NCBI RefSeq assembly: GCF_008386495.1
Contig: NZ_VTHJ01000004.1
Span: 62,001 to 126,000, forward strand
Source of the DNA: Streptomyces tailanensis
GTDB taxonomy: Bacteria; Actinomycetota; Actinomycetes; Streptomycetales; Streptomycetaceae
Length of the DNA stretch: 64,000 nt
Direction of reading: 5' to 3'
Shown piece after piece: positions 28,439-35,182 of the stretch. The position numbers were made by a program, and so were the translations under genes. Positions within the stretch are counted from its first letter, which is position 1. Every line of letters begins with the position of its first letter. The notes beneath the pieces are model-generated. The model was not told the origin of the DNA. It ran no database searches and saw only the letters and a list, made by a program, of their open reading frames with translations.

Positions 28439-28972
28439 GTGGCTGAGCAGCTGTACGCCACCCTGAAGACCAACCACGGCGACATCGAGGTGCGGCTGCT
28501 GCCGAACCACGCGCCCAAGACGGTCCGTAACTTCGTCGAGCTCGCCCAGGGCGAGCGTGAGTGGACGAATCCGGCCACCGGCCAGAAGTCCACGGACAGG
28601 CTCTACGACGGCACGGTCTTCCACCGGGTGATCAGCGGATTCATGATCCAGGGCGGTGACCCCCTGGGCAACGGCACCGGCGGTCCCGGCTACCAGTTCG
28701 CGGACGAGTTCCACCCGGACCTCGCCTTCGACAAGCCCTACCTGCTGGCCATGGCCAACGCCGGCCCGGGCACCAACGGCTCGCAGTTCTTCATCACCGT
28801 CTCCCCGACGGCGTGGCTGACCCGCAAGCACACCATCTTCGGCGAGGTCGTCGACACGGCCAGCCAGAAGGTTGTGGACGCCATCGCGACCACCCAGACC
28901 AACCCGCGCACCGACCGCCCGGTCAACGACGTCGTCATCGAGTCGGTCGTCGTCGAGACCCGCCAGGGCTGA
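28439..28972 (+). CDS. Peptidyl-prolyl cis-trans isomerase (cyclophilin)
   Basis: The 177-residue protein is a cytoplasmic cyclophilin that catalyses proline isomerisation. It has KTNHGDIEVRLLPNHAPKTVRNFVELAQG at the N-terminus, the catalytic FHRVISGFMIQGGDPLGNGTGGPGY block, and MANAGPGTNGSQFFITVSPTAWL and HTIFGEVV at the end. No signal peptide is present. The GTG at 28439 is preferred because GGAAGG is seven bases upstream; a longer reading lacks one. A perfect hairpin follows and then the rhomboid gene. Confidence 0.95.
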   Translation: MAEQLYATLKTNHGDIEVRLLPNHAPKTVRNFVELAQGEREWTNPATGQKSTDRLYDGTVFHRVISGFMIQGGDPLGNGTGGPGYQFADEFHPDLAFDKPYLLAMANAGPGTNGSQFFITVSPTAWLTRKHTIFGEVVDTASQKVVDAIATTQTNPRTDRPVNDVVIESVVVETRQG

Positions 28973-28999
28973 GCCCGAAGGGTTCACAAGGTCCCGAAG

Positions 29000-29049
29000 G
29001 GAACCATTCGCCCCGCCCATCCGTAAGGATGGGCGGGGCGAATGGTTCC
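29000..29049. terminator. Perfect 23-bp hairpin between cyclophilin and rhomboid genes
   Basis: 29000-29022 (starts GGAACCATTCGCCCC) pairs without mismatch with 29027-29049 around a GTAA loop. It lies 28 bases after the cyclophilin stop and 22 bases before the rhomboid ATG. There is no T-run, so it may terminate or only attenuate. Confidence 0.8.
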
Positions 29050-29071
29050 ACGGACGACACGGAGGGACACC

Positions 29072-29962
29072 ATGGACCAGGTGCCGGGCAGCTCGCAGGA
29101 CGCACAGAGCCTGCCCACCTGCTACCGGCACCCGGGCCGCGAGACGGGCATCCGCTGCACCCGCTGCGAGCGCCCCATCTGCCCCGAGTGCATGGTGAGT
29201 GCCTCCGTGGGCTTCCAATGCCCCGAATGTGTCCGCAACGGCTCAGGGACGGGGCACGCGCCGTCCGCCTCCCAGCCCCGCACCCTCGCGGGCGGCACGG
29301 TCGCCGCCGACCCCCGACTCATCACCAAGCTCCTGGTCGGCGTGAACCTGCTGCTTTTCCTGGTACAGCTCTCGCTGGGCGACGACCTCACCGCCCGGTT
29401 GTACCTCATCGGGCGGGACTGGATCCCGCAATTGGGCACCACGCTCCAAGGCGTCGCCGAAGGGCAGTGGTACCGGCTGCTGACGTCGATGTTCCTGCAC
29501 GGCAGCGTCATGCACATCGCCTTCAACATGCTCAGCCTGTGGTGGATCGGCGGCCCGCTGGAGGCGGCCCTCGGCCGCGCCCGCTACCTCGCGCTGTACT
29601 TCATCTCCGGCTTCGCGGGCAGCGCGCTCACCTATCTGCTCGCCGAGCCGAACCAGGCGTCCCTCGGTGCTTCCGGCGCCATCTTCGGCCTCTTCGGCGC
29701 GACCGCCATCCTCATGCGGCGGCTGAAGTACGACATGCGCCCGGTCATCATCCTGCTGGTGATCAACCTGGTCATCACCTTCGGCTGGTCCAGCATCGCC
29801 TGGCAGGCCCACGTCGGCGGCCTCGTCGGCGGTGTCCTGATCGGCTACGCGATGGTCCACGCACCGCGCGAGCGCCGGGGGCTGATCCAGTACGGCGTGT
29901 GTGCCCTGGTGATGGTCGCCGCGGTGGCCATGACGCTGGTCAGGACGGCTCAGCTCGTCTGA
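29072..29962 (+). CDS. Rhomboid family intramembrane serine protease
   Basis: The 296-residue protein has an N-terminal zinc-binding B-box-like motif (CYRHPGRETGIRCTRCERPICPECM, then CPECVRNG) and a six- to seven-helix rhomboid domain. The motif HGSVMHIAFNMLSLWWIG precedes the catalytic serine in ASLGASGAIFGLFG, and the catalytic histidine is in WQAHVGGLVGGVL. The enzyme cleaves membrane proteins within the bilayer; the substrate is unknown. GGAGGG precedes the ATG at 29072. The N-terminal zinc motif is common in actinobacterial rhomboids. Confidence 0.94.
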   Translation: MDQVPGSSQDAQSLPTCYRHPGRETGIRCTRCERPICPECMVSASVGFQCPECVRNGSGTGHAPSASQPRTLAGGTVAADPRLITKLLVGVNLLLFLVQLSLGDDLTARLYLIGRDWIPQLGTTLQGVAEGQWYRLLTSMFLHGSVMHIAFNMLSLWWIGGPLEAALGRARYLALYFISGFAGSALTYLLAEPNQASLGASGAIFGLFGATAILMRRLKYDMRPVIILLVINLVITFGWSSIAWQAHVGGLVGGVLIGYAMVHAPRERRGLIQYGVCALVMVAAVAMTLVRTAQLV

Positions 29963-29983
29963 GCCGTCATCGATACGACACTG

Positions 29984-30183
29984 TTGTCCACAGACTGTGG
30001 CGGATCTTGTGCATAGGGTGCGGGAACAGGTGTGCCCCCTGTCGCTCACCTGTGTTTCCACAGGTCAGGCAGGGGGCGAACGTGTTTGCGGGTGTCAGTT
30101 GACCAGTCGTACCGGCGTCAACGCCCGATGGGTTATCCACAGATGGTCTTTCTTTTCCCCATGTGGATAACCCCTGTGGATAA
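29984..30183. promoter_or_regulatory. Cluster of DnaA boxes between rhomboid and crgA
   Basis: The gap holds TTGTCCACA at 29984-29992, TTATCCACA at 30133-30141, and reverse TTATCCACA at 30162-30170 and 30175-30183. The last three lie within 51 bases and have the perfect E. coli consensus. They sit downstream of the crgA stop and of the rhomboid stop, about 29 kb from oriC. Confidence 0.75.
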
Positions 30184-30230
30184 CTCCGTGGACAGCTCTG
30201 GGGAGAGCTGGTCTCACGGCGTCGGGGCTG

Positions 30231-30485
30231 CTACTTCCACTGGGTCGAGACGCCGAATCCCGCGGCGATGAAGCCGAACCCGACCACGATGTTCCAGTTG
30301 CCGAGCGAGTCAATGGGCAGGGAGCCGTCGGTCACATAGAAGACGACGATCCAGGCGAGGCCGATGAGGAACATGGCCAGCATGACCGGCGCGACCCAGC
30401 CGCGGCTGTTCAGCTTGATATTCGTCGCCTGCTTTGACGGCGGCGGCGTGTAGTCGGCCTTCTTGCGGATACGTGACTTCGGCAC
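30231..30485 (-). CDS. crgA: Cell division protein CrgA
   Basis: The 84-residue protein [20 protein letters not shown]... has two transmembrane helices ([22 protein letters not shown] and [22 protein letters not shown]) and ends STQWK. CrgA influences septation in Streptomyces, where it delays FtsZ ring assembly in aerial hyphae, and it interacts with divisome proteins in mycobacteria. AGGAGAG lies six bases before the GTG. It is transcribed towards the DnaA-box cluster and divergently from the DUF881 gene. Confidence 0.96.
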   Translation of the reverse strand: MPKSRIRKKADYTPPPSKQATNIKLNSRGWVAPVMLAMFLIGLAWIVVFYVTDGSLPIDSLGNWNIVVGFGFIAAGFGVSTQWK

Positions 30486-30627
30486 GAGGGTCTCTCCTGT
30501 CGATGCGCTGCGTGGCCGCGCAGGGAAGTGTGGCGGGCTCCGGGGCAGCGTACAAGGGGACACTGAATGCTCCCCCGGGCGTCCGTTAGCGTAGTGCTTC
30601 CGTGGCGCCTAAGGAGATAAGGGTACG

Positions 30628-31431
30628 TTGAGCAATTCAGCCGACTCCCCCGAGGCCGGTTCCGGTGACCTTGCCGCCCCGAGCGGTGACGCCGCCTCCC
30701 GGGGAGGTTTCCGGCCCGCGCGCGTGCTTACCGTAGGGGTCTTCGCCCTCGCCGGGCTGATCTTCTTCACGAGCTTCGACACGGCCAAGGGCACCAATAT
30801 CCGTACGGACGCCTCGCTGCTCAGGCTCTCCGACCTGATCCAGGAGCGCAGCCACAAGAACGGGCAGCTCGACGAGTCCAACGCGGTGCTCCGGGACGAC
30901 GTCGAGGCCCTCGCCGAGCGGGACGACGGCAGCACCGAGGCGGAGGACGCACGGCTCAAGGCCCTGGAGAAGAACGCCGGCACCCAGAAACTCAAGGGCG
31001 ACGCCATCACCGTCACCCTCGACGACGCTCCGCCGGACGCCACCGCCAAGCTCCCTGGTTACCCCGACCCACAGCCCGACTACCTGGTCATCCACCAGCA
31101 GGACCTCCAGGCCGTGGTGAACGCGCTGTGGCTGGGCGGCGCCGAAGGCATCAAGGTCATGGACCAGCGGCTGATCTCCACCAGCGCCGTACGGTGCGTC
31201 GGCAACACCCTGATCCTCCAGGGCCGCGTCTACTCACCCCCGTACAAGATCCAGGCGATCGGTGACCCGGAGAAGCTCCAGAAGGCGATCACGGCGTCCG
31301 AGGCGATCCAGAACTACATGGTGTACGTCAACGTCTACGGGCTCGGCTGGAAAGTCACCGAGGACGGCCCGGTGACTCTTCCCGGCTACTCGGGCACAGT
31401 GGATCTGAAGTACGCGAAGCCCGTGGAGTAA
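30628..31431 (+). CDS. DUF881 family protein
   Basis: The 267-residue protein has an N-terminal disordered segment, a transmembrane helix (VLTVGVFALAGLIFFTSFDTA), a coiled-coil region (LSDLIQERSHKNGQLDESNAVLRDDVEALAER) and a C-terminal DUF881 domain (ITVTLDDAPPDATAKLPGYP..., NALWLGGAEGIKVMDQRLI). That domain is found next to crgA, sortases and cell-division genes in actinobacteria; it is extracytoplasmic here. The start is TTG at 30628 with AAGGAG eleven bases upstream. The sortase gene follows after 17 bases, so they form an operon. Confidence 0.88.
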   Translation: MSNSADSPEAGSGDLAAPSGDAASRGGFRPARVLTVGVFALAGLIFFTSFDTAKGTNIRTDASLLRLSDLIQERSHKNGQLDESNAVLRDDVEALAERDDGSTEAEDARLKALEKNAGTQKLKGDAITVTLDDAPPDATAKLPGYPDPQPDYLVIHQQDLQAVVNALWLGGAEGIKVMDQRLISTSAVRCVGNTLILQGRVYSPPYKIQAIGDPEKLQKAITASEAIQNYMVYVNVYGLGWKVTEDGPVTLPGYSGTVDLKYAKPVE

Positions 31432-31448
31432 CGGCAGCCGGGGGACCC

Positions 31449-32144
31449 GTGTCGGTGCGCGTGATCGTGAGGACCGTCAGCGAACTCTGCATCACCGTCG
31501 GCACCCTGATCGTGCTCTTCGTCGTCTACGTGCTGTTCTGGACCGGTGTGAAGGCCGACAGAGCGATGGACCGCCAGGTCGAGGTCCTCCAGGACCGGTG
31601 GGCGAAGCAGCCGGTGCGACACACGTCCGCCCCAGGCGCCTCGACGGCGGCTCCGGAGCCGCCCGCTCCGTATGAGGACGTCAAGCCTTTCGCCCTCATG
31701 TACATCCCGCGCCTTGGTTTCACGTGGAACAAGCCCGTCCTCGAGGGGACGAAGACGAACACTCTCAAGAAAGGGCTCGGCCACTACGCGAACACCGCTC
31801 AGTTGGGGCAGAAGGGGAACTTCGCGGTCGCCGGCCATCGCCGTACGTACGGCGATCCCCTCAAAGATTTTCCCCAGCTGCGCCCCGGCGACGCGGTGGT
31901 CCTGACCGACGGGGCGAACTGGTTCACGTACGTCATCGACAAGGGGCCCTACCGGACATTGCCCACGGACGTGCAGGTCATCGACCCCGTGCCGAGGAAA
32001 TCGGGATACACGCGCGCGGGACGCTATCTGACGCTGACGACCTGCGACCCGGAGTGGGGGCACAGCCATCGGCTCATCGTCTGGGGGCATCTCGAATCGA
32101 TCCAGCCTGTGGAGGCCGGGAAACCGGAGGCACTACGCCGTTAG
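31449..32144 (+). CDS. Class E sortase (first of three)
   Basis: The 231-residue protein has one N-terminal membrane helix (LCITVGTLIVLFVVYVLFWTGV) and a sortase domain with catalytic His in AVAGHRRTYGDPL, Cys in LTTCDPEWG and Arg in HRLIVWGHL. Class E sortases of Streptomyces anchor LAXTG proteins such as chaplins to the cell wall by transpeptidation. A near-perfect parS-like sequence lies inside the gene at 31717-31730. It differs from the two later copies by TCDPEWG rather than TCTP. Confidence 0.9.
   Translation: MSVRVIVRTVSELCITVGTLIVLFVVYVLFWTGVKADRAMDRQVEVLQDRWAKQPVRHTSAPGASTAAPEPPAPYEDVKPFALMYIPRLGFTWNKPVLEGTKTNTLKKGLGHYANTAQLGQKGNFAVAGHRRTYGDPLKDFPQLRPGDAVVLTDGANWFTYVIDKGPYRTLPTDVQVIDPVPRKSGYTRAGRYLTLTTCDPEWGHSHRLIVWGHLESIQPVEAGKPEALRR
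31717..31730. other. Near-perfect parS-like site inside the sortase gene
   Basis: GTTTCACGTGGAAC differs from the parS consensus by one base (G for A) and preserves the TTTCACGTG core. It lies in the coding sequence, where it encodes FTWN. Confidence 0.6.
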
Positions 32145-32197
32145 TCTGGTAGCGGTACGGCGTGAGTCCGGTGCCGTGGTGTGAAGGAAGGGACGGC

Positions 32198-32359
32198 ATG
32201 TACGGCTGGATCTGGCGACATCTGCCGGGCAACGTATGGGTGAAGGCTCTGATTTCAATCGTCCTCACCCTGGCCGTCGTCTACGCCCTCTTCCAGTACG
32301 TCTTTCCCTGGGCCGAACCCCTCCTGCCCTTCAACGATGTGACGGTGAACGACCAGTGA
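32198..32359 (+). CDS. Small membrane protein between sortase and pabA
   Basis: The 53-residue protein MYGWIWRHLPGNVWVKALIS... is one transmembrane helix (VKALISIVLTLAVVYALFQYVF) plus a short acidic tail (FNDVTVNDQ). GGAAGGGACGGC precedes the ATG. The stop overlaps the GTG of the amidotransferase gene (GTGA). Its function is unknown. Confidence 0.8.
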   Translation: MYGWIWRHLPGNVWVKALISIVLTLAVVYALFQYVFPWAEPLLPFNDVTVNDQ

Positions 32360-33006
32360 GCGCAGCCCGACCCGCCCGCATCCTCGTCGTCGACAACTAC
32401 GACAGCTTCGTCTTCAACCTGGTCCAGTACCTGTACCAGCTCGGCGCCGAGTGCGAGGTGCTGCGCAACGACGAGGTGGCGACCGCGCACGCCCAGGACG
32501 GCTTCGACGGTGTGCTTCTGTCCCCCGGCCCCGGCACCCCGGAGGAGGCCGGCGTCTGCGTCGACATGGTCCGCCACTGCGCGGCGACCGGCGTGCCCGT
32601 CTTCGGCGTCTGTCTCGGCATGCAGTCCATGCAGGTGGCGTACGGCGGTGTCGTGGACCGTGCGCCCGAACTCCTGCACGGCAAGACGTCGCTGGTGGAG
32701 CACGAGGGCAAGGGCGTCTTCGCGGGTCTGCCGACCCCCTTCACCGCGACCCGCTACCACTCGCTGGCCGCCGAGCCCGGGACCGTGCCGGCCGAGCTGG
32801 AGGTCACGGCACGCACGCACGACGGGATCATCATGGGCCTGAGGCACCGTGAACTGCCCGTCGAGGGCGTGCAGTTCCACCCCGAGTCGGTGCTCACCGA
32901 GCACGGCCACCGCATGCTGGCCAACTGGCTGGTGGAGTGCGGGGACCAGGAGGCCGTGGCGAGGTCGGCGGGGCTCGCCCCGGTGGTGGGCAGGGCCACG
33001 GCGTGA
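32356..33006 (+). CDS. Aminodeoxychorismate/anthranilate synthase component II (glutamine amidotransferase)
   Basis: The 216-residue enzyme is a class I glutamine amidotransferase that delivers ammonia to a chorismate-using partner for folate or tryptophan synthesis. The N-terminus ILVVDNYDSFVFNLVQYL, the nucleophile cysteine in PVFGVCLGMQSM and the His/Glu pair in VEGVQFHPESVLTEHG are complete. No component I gene is in the window. It could be pabA, trpG or dual-function, as in many actinobacteria. It lies among sortase genes with overlapping starts at both ends, so it seems embedded in that operon. Confidence 0.93.
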   Translation: MSAARPARILVVDNYDSFVFNLVQYLYQLGAECEVLRNDEVATAHAQDGFDGVLLSPGPGTPEEAGVCVDMVRHCAATGVPVFGVCLGMQSMQVAYGGVVDRAPELLHGKTSLVEHEGKGVFAGLPTPFTATRYHSLAAEPGTVPAELEVTARTHDGIIMGLRHRELPVEGVQFHPESVLTEHGHRMLANWLVECGDQEAVARSAGLAPVVGRATA

Positions 33007-34319
33007 CGGCGGTGCGCCCCGAGCGCGAGAGTGCCCCCTACGGCGGCGAGGCCGCGTACGGGGGCGCCGAGGCGTTCGAGGCGTTCGACGGGACTGTCCA
33101 GGCTCCCCGCCAGGGAGAACCCTTCCGGTCGGCGGCCGAGCCGCCGCAGTGGTACGCCCCACCGGACCAGCAGGCCTCCGGGTACGCCCAGGACGGCTGG
33201 CACGGGCAGCGGCCGTACGCGGAGCCGGCGTATGAGCCGCGTCCCCAGGCCGCCCCGTACGGGGAGCCGTTCGAGTCCTATGGACCGACGGCGATGTCGA
33301 CGTCGACGGCGTACGGATCGACGGCCTACGAGGCGACCGCGCCCGAGCATCCCCCGGTCGACACCGCCCTTGAACATCCTCCGATCGACGAGGAGACCGT
33401 GGCGCTGCGGGTGGAGGAGGCCCGGCGCAGAGCGGCGGAGGCCGAGTCGATACCCGCGCCGCCCGCCTCCGGGGGCCGTGCGGCCCGCCGTAAGGCCGCG
33501 AGACGGCACGGGAGGCATTCGGGCTCCCTGGGCGCGGACGCGGGCTCCGGGGCCGCTCAGGGGCCCGGAGGGGCCTTAGAGGCGGCCGATGAGATGTCGG
33601 CGCCCCTCTCCCGGGTGGAGGCGCGGCGGGCGGCGCGGGCGCGCAAGCCCAGCGCGGGAGTGATCGCGAGCCGGGCGATCGGTGAGGTGTTCATCACCAC
33701 CGGCGTACTGATGCTGCTGTTCGTGACGTACCAGCTCTGGTGGTCCAACATCCGGGCACAGCAGGAGGCGGGCCGGGAGGCGACCAGCCTCCAGGAGGAG
33801 TGGAAGAACGGACAGCGCGCGCCGGGCGCGTTCGAGCCGGGGCAGGGCTTCGCCATCCTGCACATTCCGAAGCTGGACGTGGTGGTGCCGATCGCGGAGG
33901 GCATCAGCAAGTCGAAGGTCCTGGACCGCGGAATGGTCGGGCACTACGACGAGAACAGCATCAAGACGGCGATGCCCGAGGACAGGACCGGCAACTTCGG
34001 CATCGCGGGACACCGCAACACGCACGGCGAACCGTTCCGGTACATCAACCGGCTCCAGCCGGGCGACCCGATCGTCGTGGAGACACAGGACAAGTACTAC
34101 GTCTACGACATGGCCTCGATCCTTCCGGTGACGCCGCCGACCAACGTCAGCGTGCTCGAACCGGTCCCCCCGGATTCGGGGTTCACCGAGCCGGGCCGTT
34201 ACATCACGCTGACCACGTGCACGCCGGAGTTCACGAGCAAGTACCGGATGATCGTGTGGGGCAAGATGGTCGAGGAACGGCCGCGCAGTGAGGGGAAGCC
34301 CGACGCGCTCGTCCAGTAG
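33003..34319 (+). CDS. Class E sortase with long N-terminal extension (second of three)
   Basis: The 438-residue protein starts with about 215 residues of Pro/Tyr/Ala/Glu-rich disordered cytoplasmic sequence. A basic stretch and transmembrane helix (IGEVFITTGVLMLLFVTYQLWW) come next, then a sortase domain with His in GIAGHRNTHGEPF, Cys in LTTCTPEFTSKYRMIVWG and Arg in that block. The GTG overlaps the amidotransferase stop by three bases. S. coelicolor SrtE1/SrtE2 are the nearest characterised relatives known to me, with LAXTG chaplin substrates. Confidence 0.92.
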   Translation: MTAVRPERESAPYGGEAAYGGAEAFEAFDGTVQAPRQGEPFRSAAEPPQWYAPPDQQASGYAQDGWHGQRPYAEPAYEPRPQAAPYGEPFESYGPTAMSTSTAYGSTAYEATAPEHPPVDTALEHPPIDEETVALRVEEARRRAAEAESIPAPPASGGRAARRKAARRHGRHSGSLGADAGSGAAQGPGGALEAADEMSAPLSRVEARRAARARKPSAGVIASRAIGEVFITTGVLMLLFVTYQLWWSNIRAQQEAGREATSLQEEWKNGQRAPGAFEPGQGFAILHIPKLDVVVPIAEGISKSKVLDRGMVGHYDENSIKTAMPEDRTGNFGIAGHRNTHGEPFRYINRLQPGDPIVVETQDKYYVYDMASILPVTPPTNVSVLEPVPPDSGFTEPGRYITLTTCTPEFTSKYRMIVWGKMVEERPRSEGKPDALVQ

Positions 34320-34344
34320 GGGCTCGACCAAGGGCGGATGAACT

Positions 34345-35097
34345 GTGGCAGTGACCACCGACGAGACCGATGACGTCGAAGAGGGGACCGGCGGGTCCGG
34401 GACCGCGCCGCCGCGGCGCGGCATGGGACGGATCGCGATGGCGGTCAGTGTCTTCGGCGAACTCCTCATCACCGCGGGCCTGGTGCTCGGACTGTTCGTC
34501 GTCTACTCGCTGTGGTGGACGAACGTGCTCGCCGACCGGGAAGCGGACAAGGAAGCGAACAAGGTCCGGGACACCTGGGCGTCGGCGGACAGCGGCCCGG
34601 GTGCCCTGGACACCAAGGACGGCATCGGCTTCCTGCACGTCCCCGCAATGAAGAACGGTGAGGTCCTGGTCAAGAAGGGCACTTCCACCAAGATCCTCAA
34701 CGGTGGCGTCGCCGGCTACTACACCGACCCGGTCAAGGCGACCCTCCCCACCTCGGACAAGGACGGCAACTTCACCCTCGCCGCCCACCGCGACGGCCAC
34801 GGCGCCAAGTTCCACAACATCGACAAGCTCAAGAAGGGCGACTCGATCGTCTTCGAGACCCGCGACAACTGGTACGTCTACAAGGTCTACGACAACCTCC
34901 CCGAGACCTCGAAGTACAACGTCAAGGTCCTGTCGGACATCCCGAAGGAGTCCGGCAAGAAGAAGGCCGGCAAGTACATCACTTTGACTACTTGCACGCC
35001 CGTGTACACGTCCCGGCACCGGTACATCGTGTGGGGCGAGCTGGTCCGTGTGGAACGGGTGAACGCGGAACGGACGCTGCCCAAGGAGCTGCGGTAG
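34345..35097 (+). CDS. Class E sortase (third of three)
   Basis: The 250-residue protein has a short cytoplasmic N-terminus, one membrane helix (VFGELLITAGLVLGLFVVYSLWW) and a sortase domain: His in TLAAHRDGHGAKFHNI, Cys in LTTCTPVYTSRHRYIVWG and Arg in the same block. It is 25 bases downstream of the second sortase and closes the operon. A strong hairpin follows. It would act at the outer face of the membrane. Confidence 0.92.
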   Translation: MAVTTDETDDVEEGTGGSGTAPPRRGMGRIAMAVSVFGELLITAGLVLGLFVVYSLWWTNVLADREADKEANKVRDTWASADSGPGALDTKDGIGFLHVPAMKNGEVLVKKGTSTKILNGGVAGYYTDPVKATLPTSDKDGNFTLAAHRDGHGAKFHNIDKLKKGDSIVFETRDNWYVYKVYDNLPETSKYNVKVLSDIPKESGKKKAGKYITLTTCTPVYTSRHRYIVWGELVRVERVNAERTLPKELR

Positions 35098-35131
35098 CGC
35101 TGTAGTTGTCCGTACGGCAGTTGTTCATACG

Positions 35132-35173
35132 ACGGAGCCCCGGCCCCTTCCTGAGAAGGGACCGGGGCTCCGT
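35132..35173. terminator. Bidirectional terminator between sortase and pknB genes
   Basis: 35132-35150 (ACGGAGCCCCGGCCCC...) pairs with 35155-35173 with one mismatch around a short loop. It serves the convergent sortase and pknB transcripts. Confidence 0.85.
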
Positions 35174-35182
35174 CCTGTGGCG

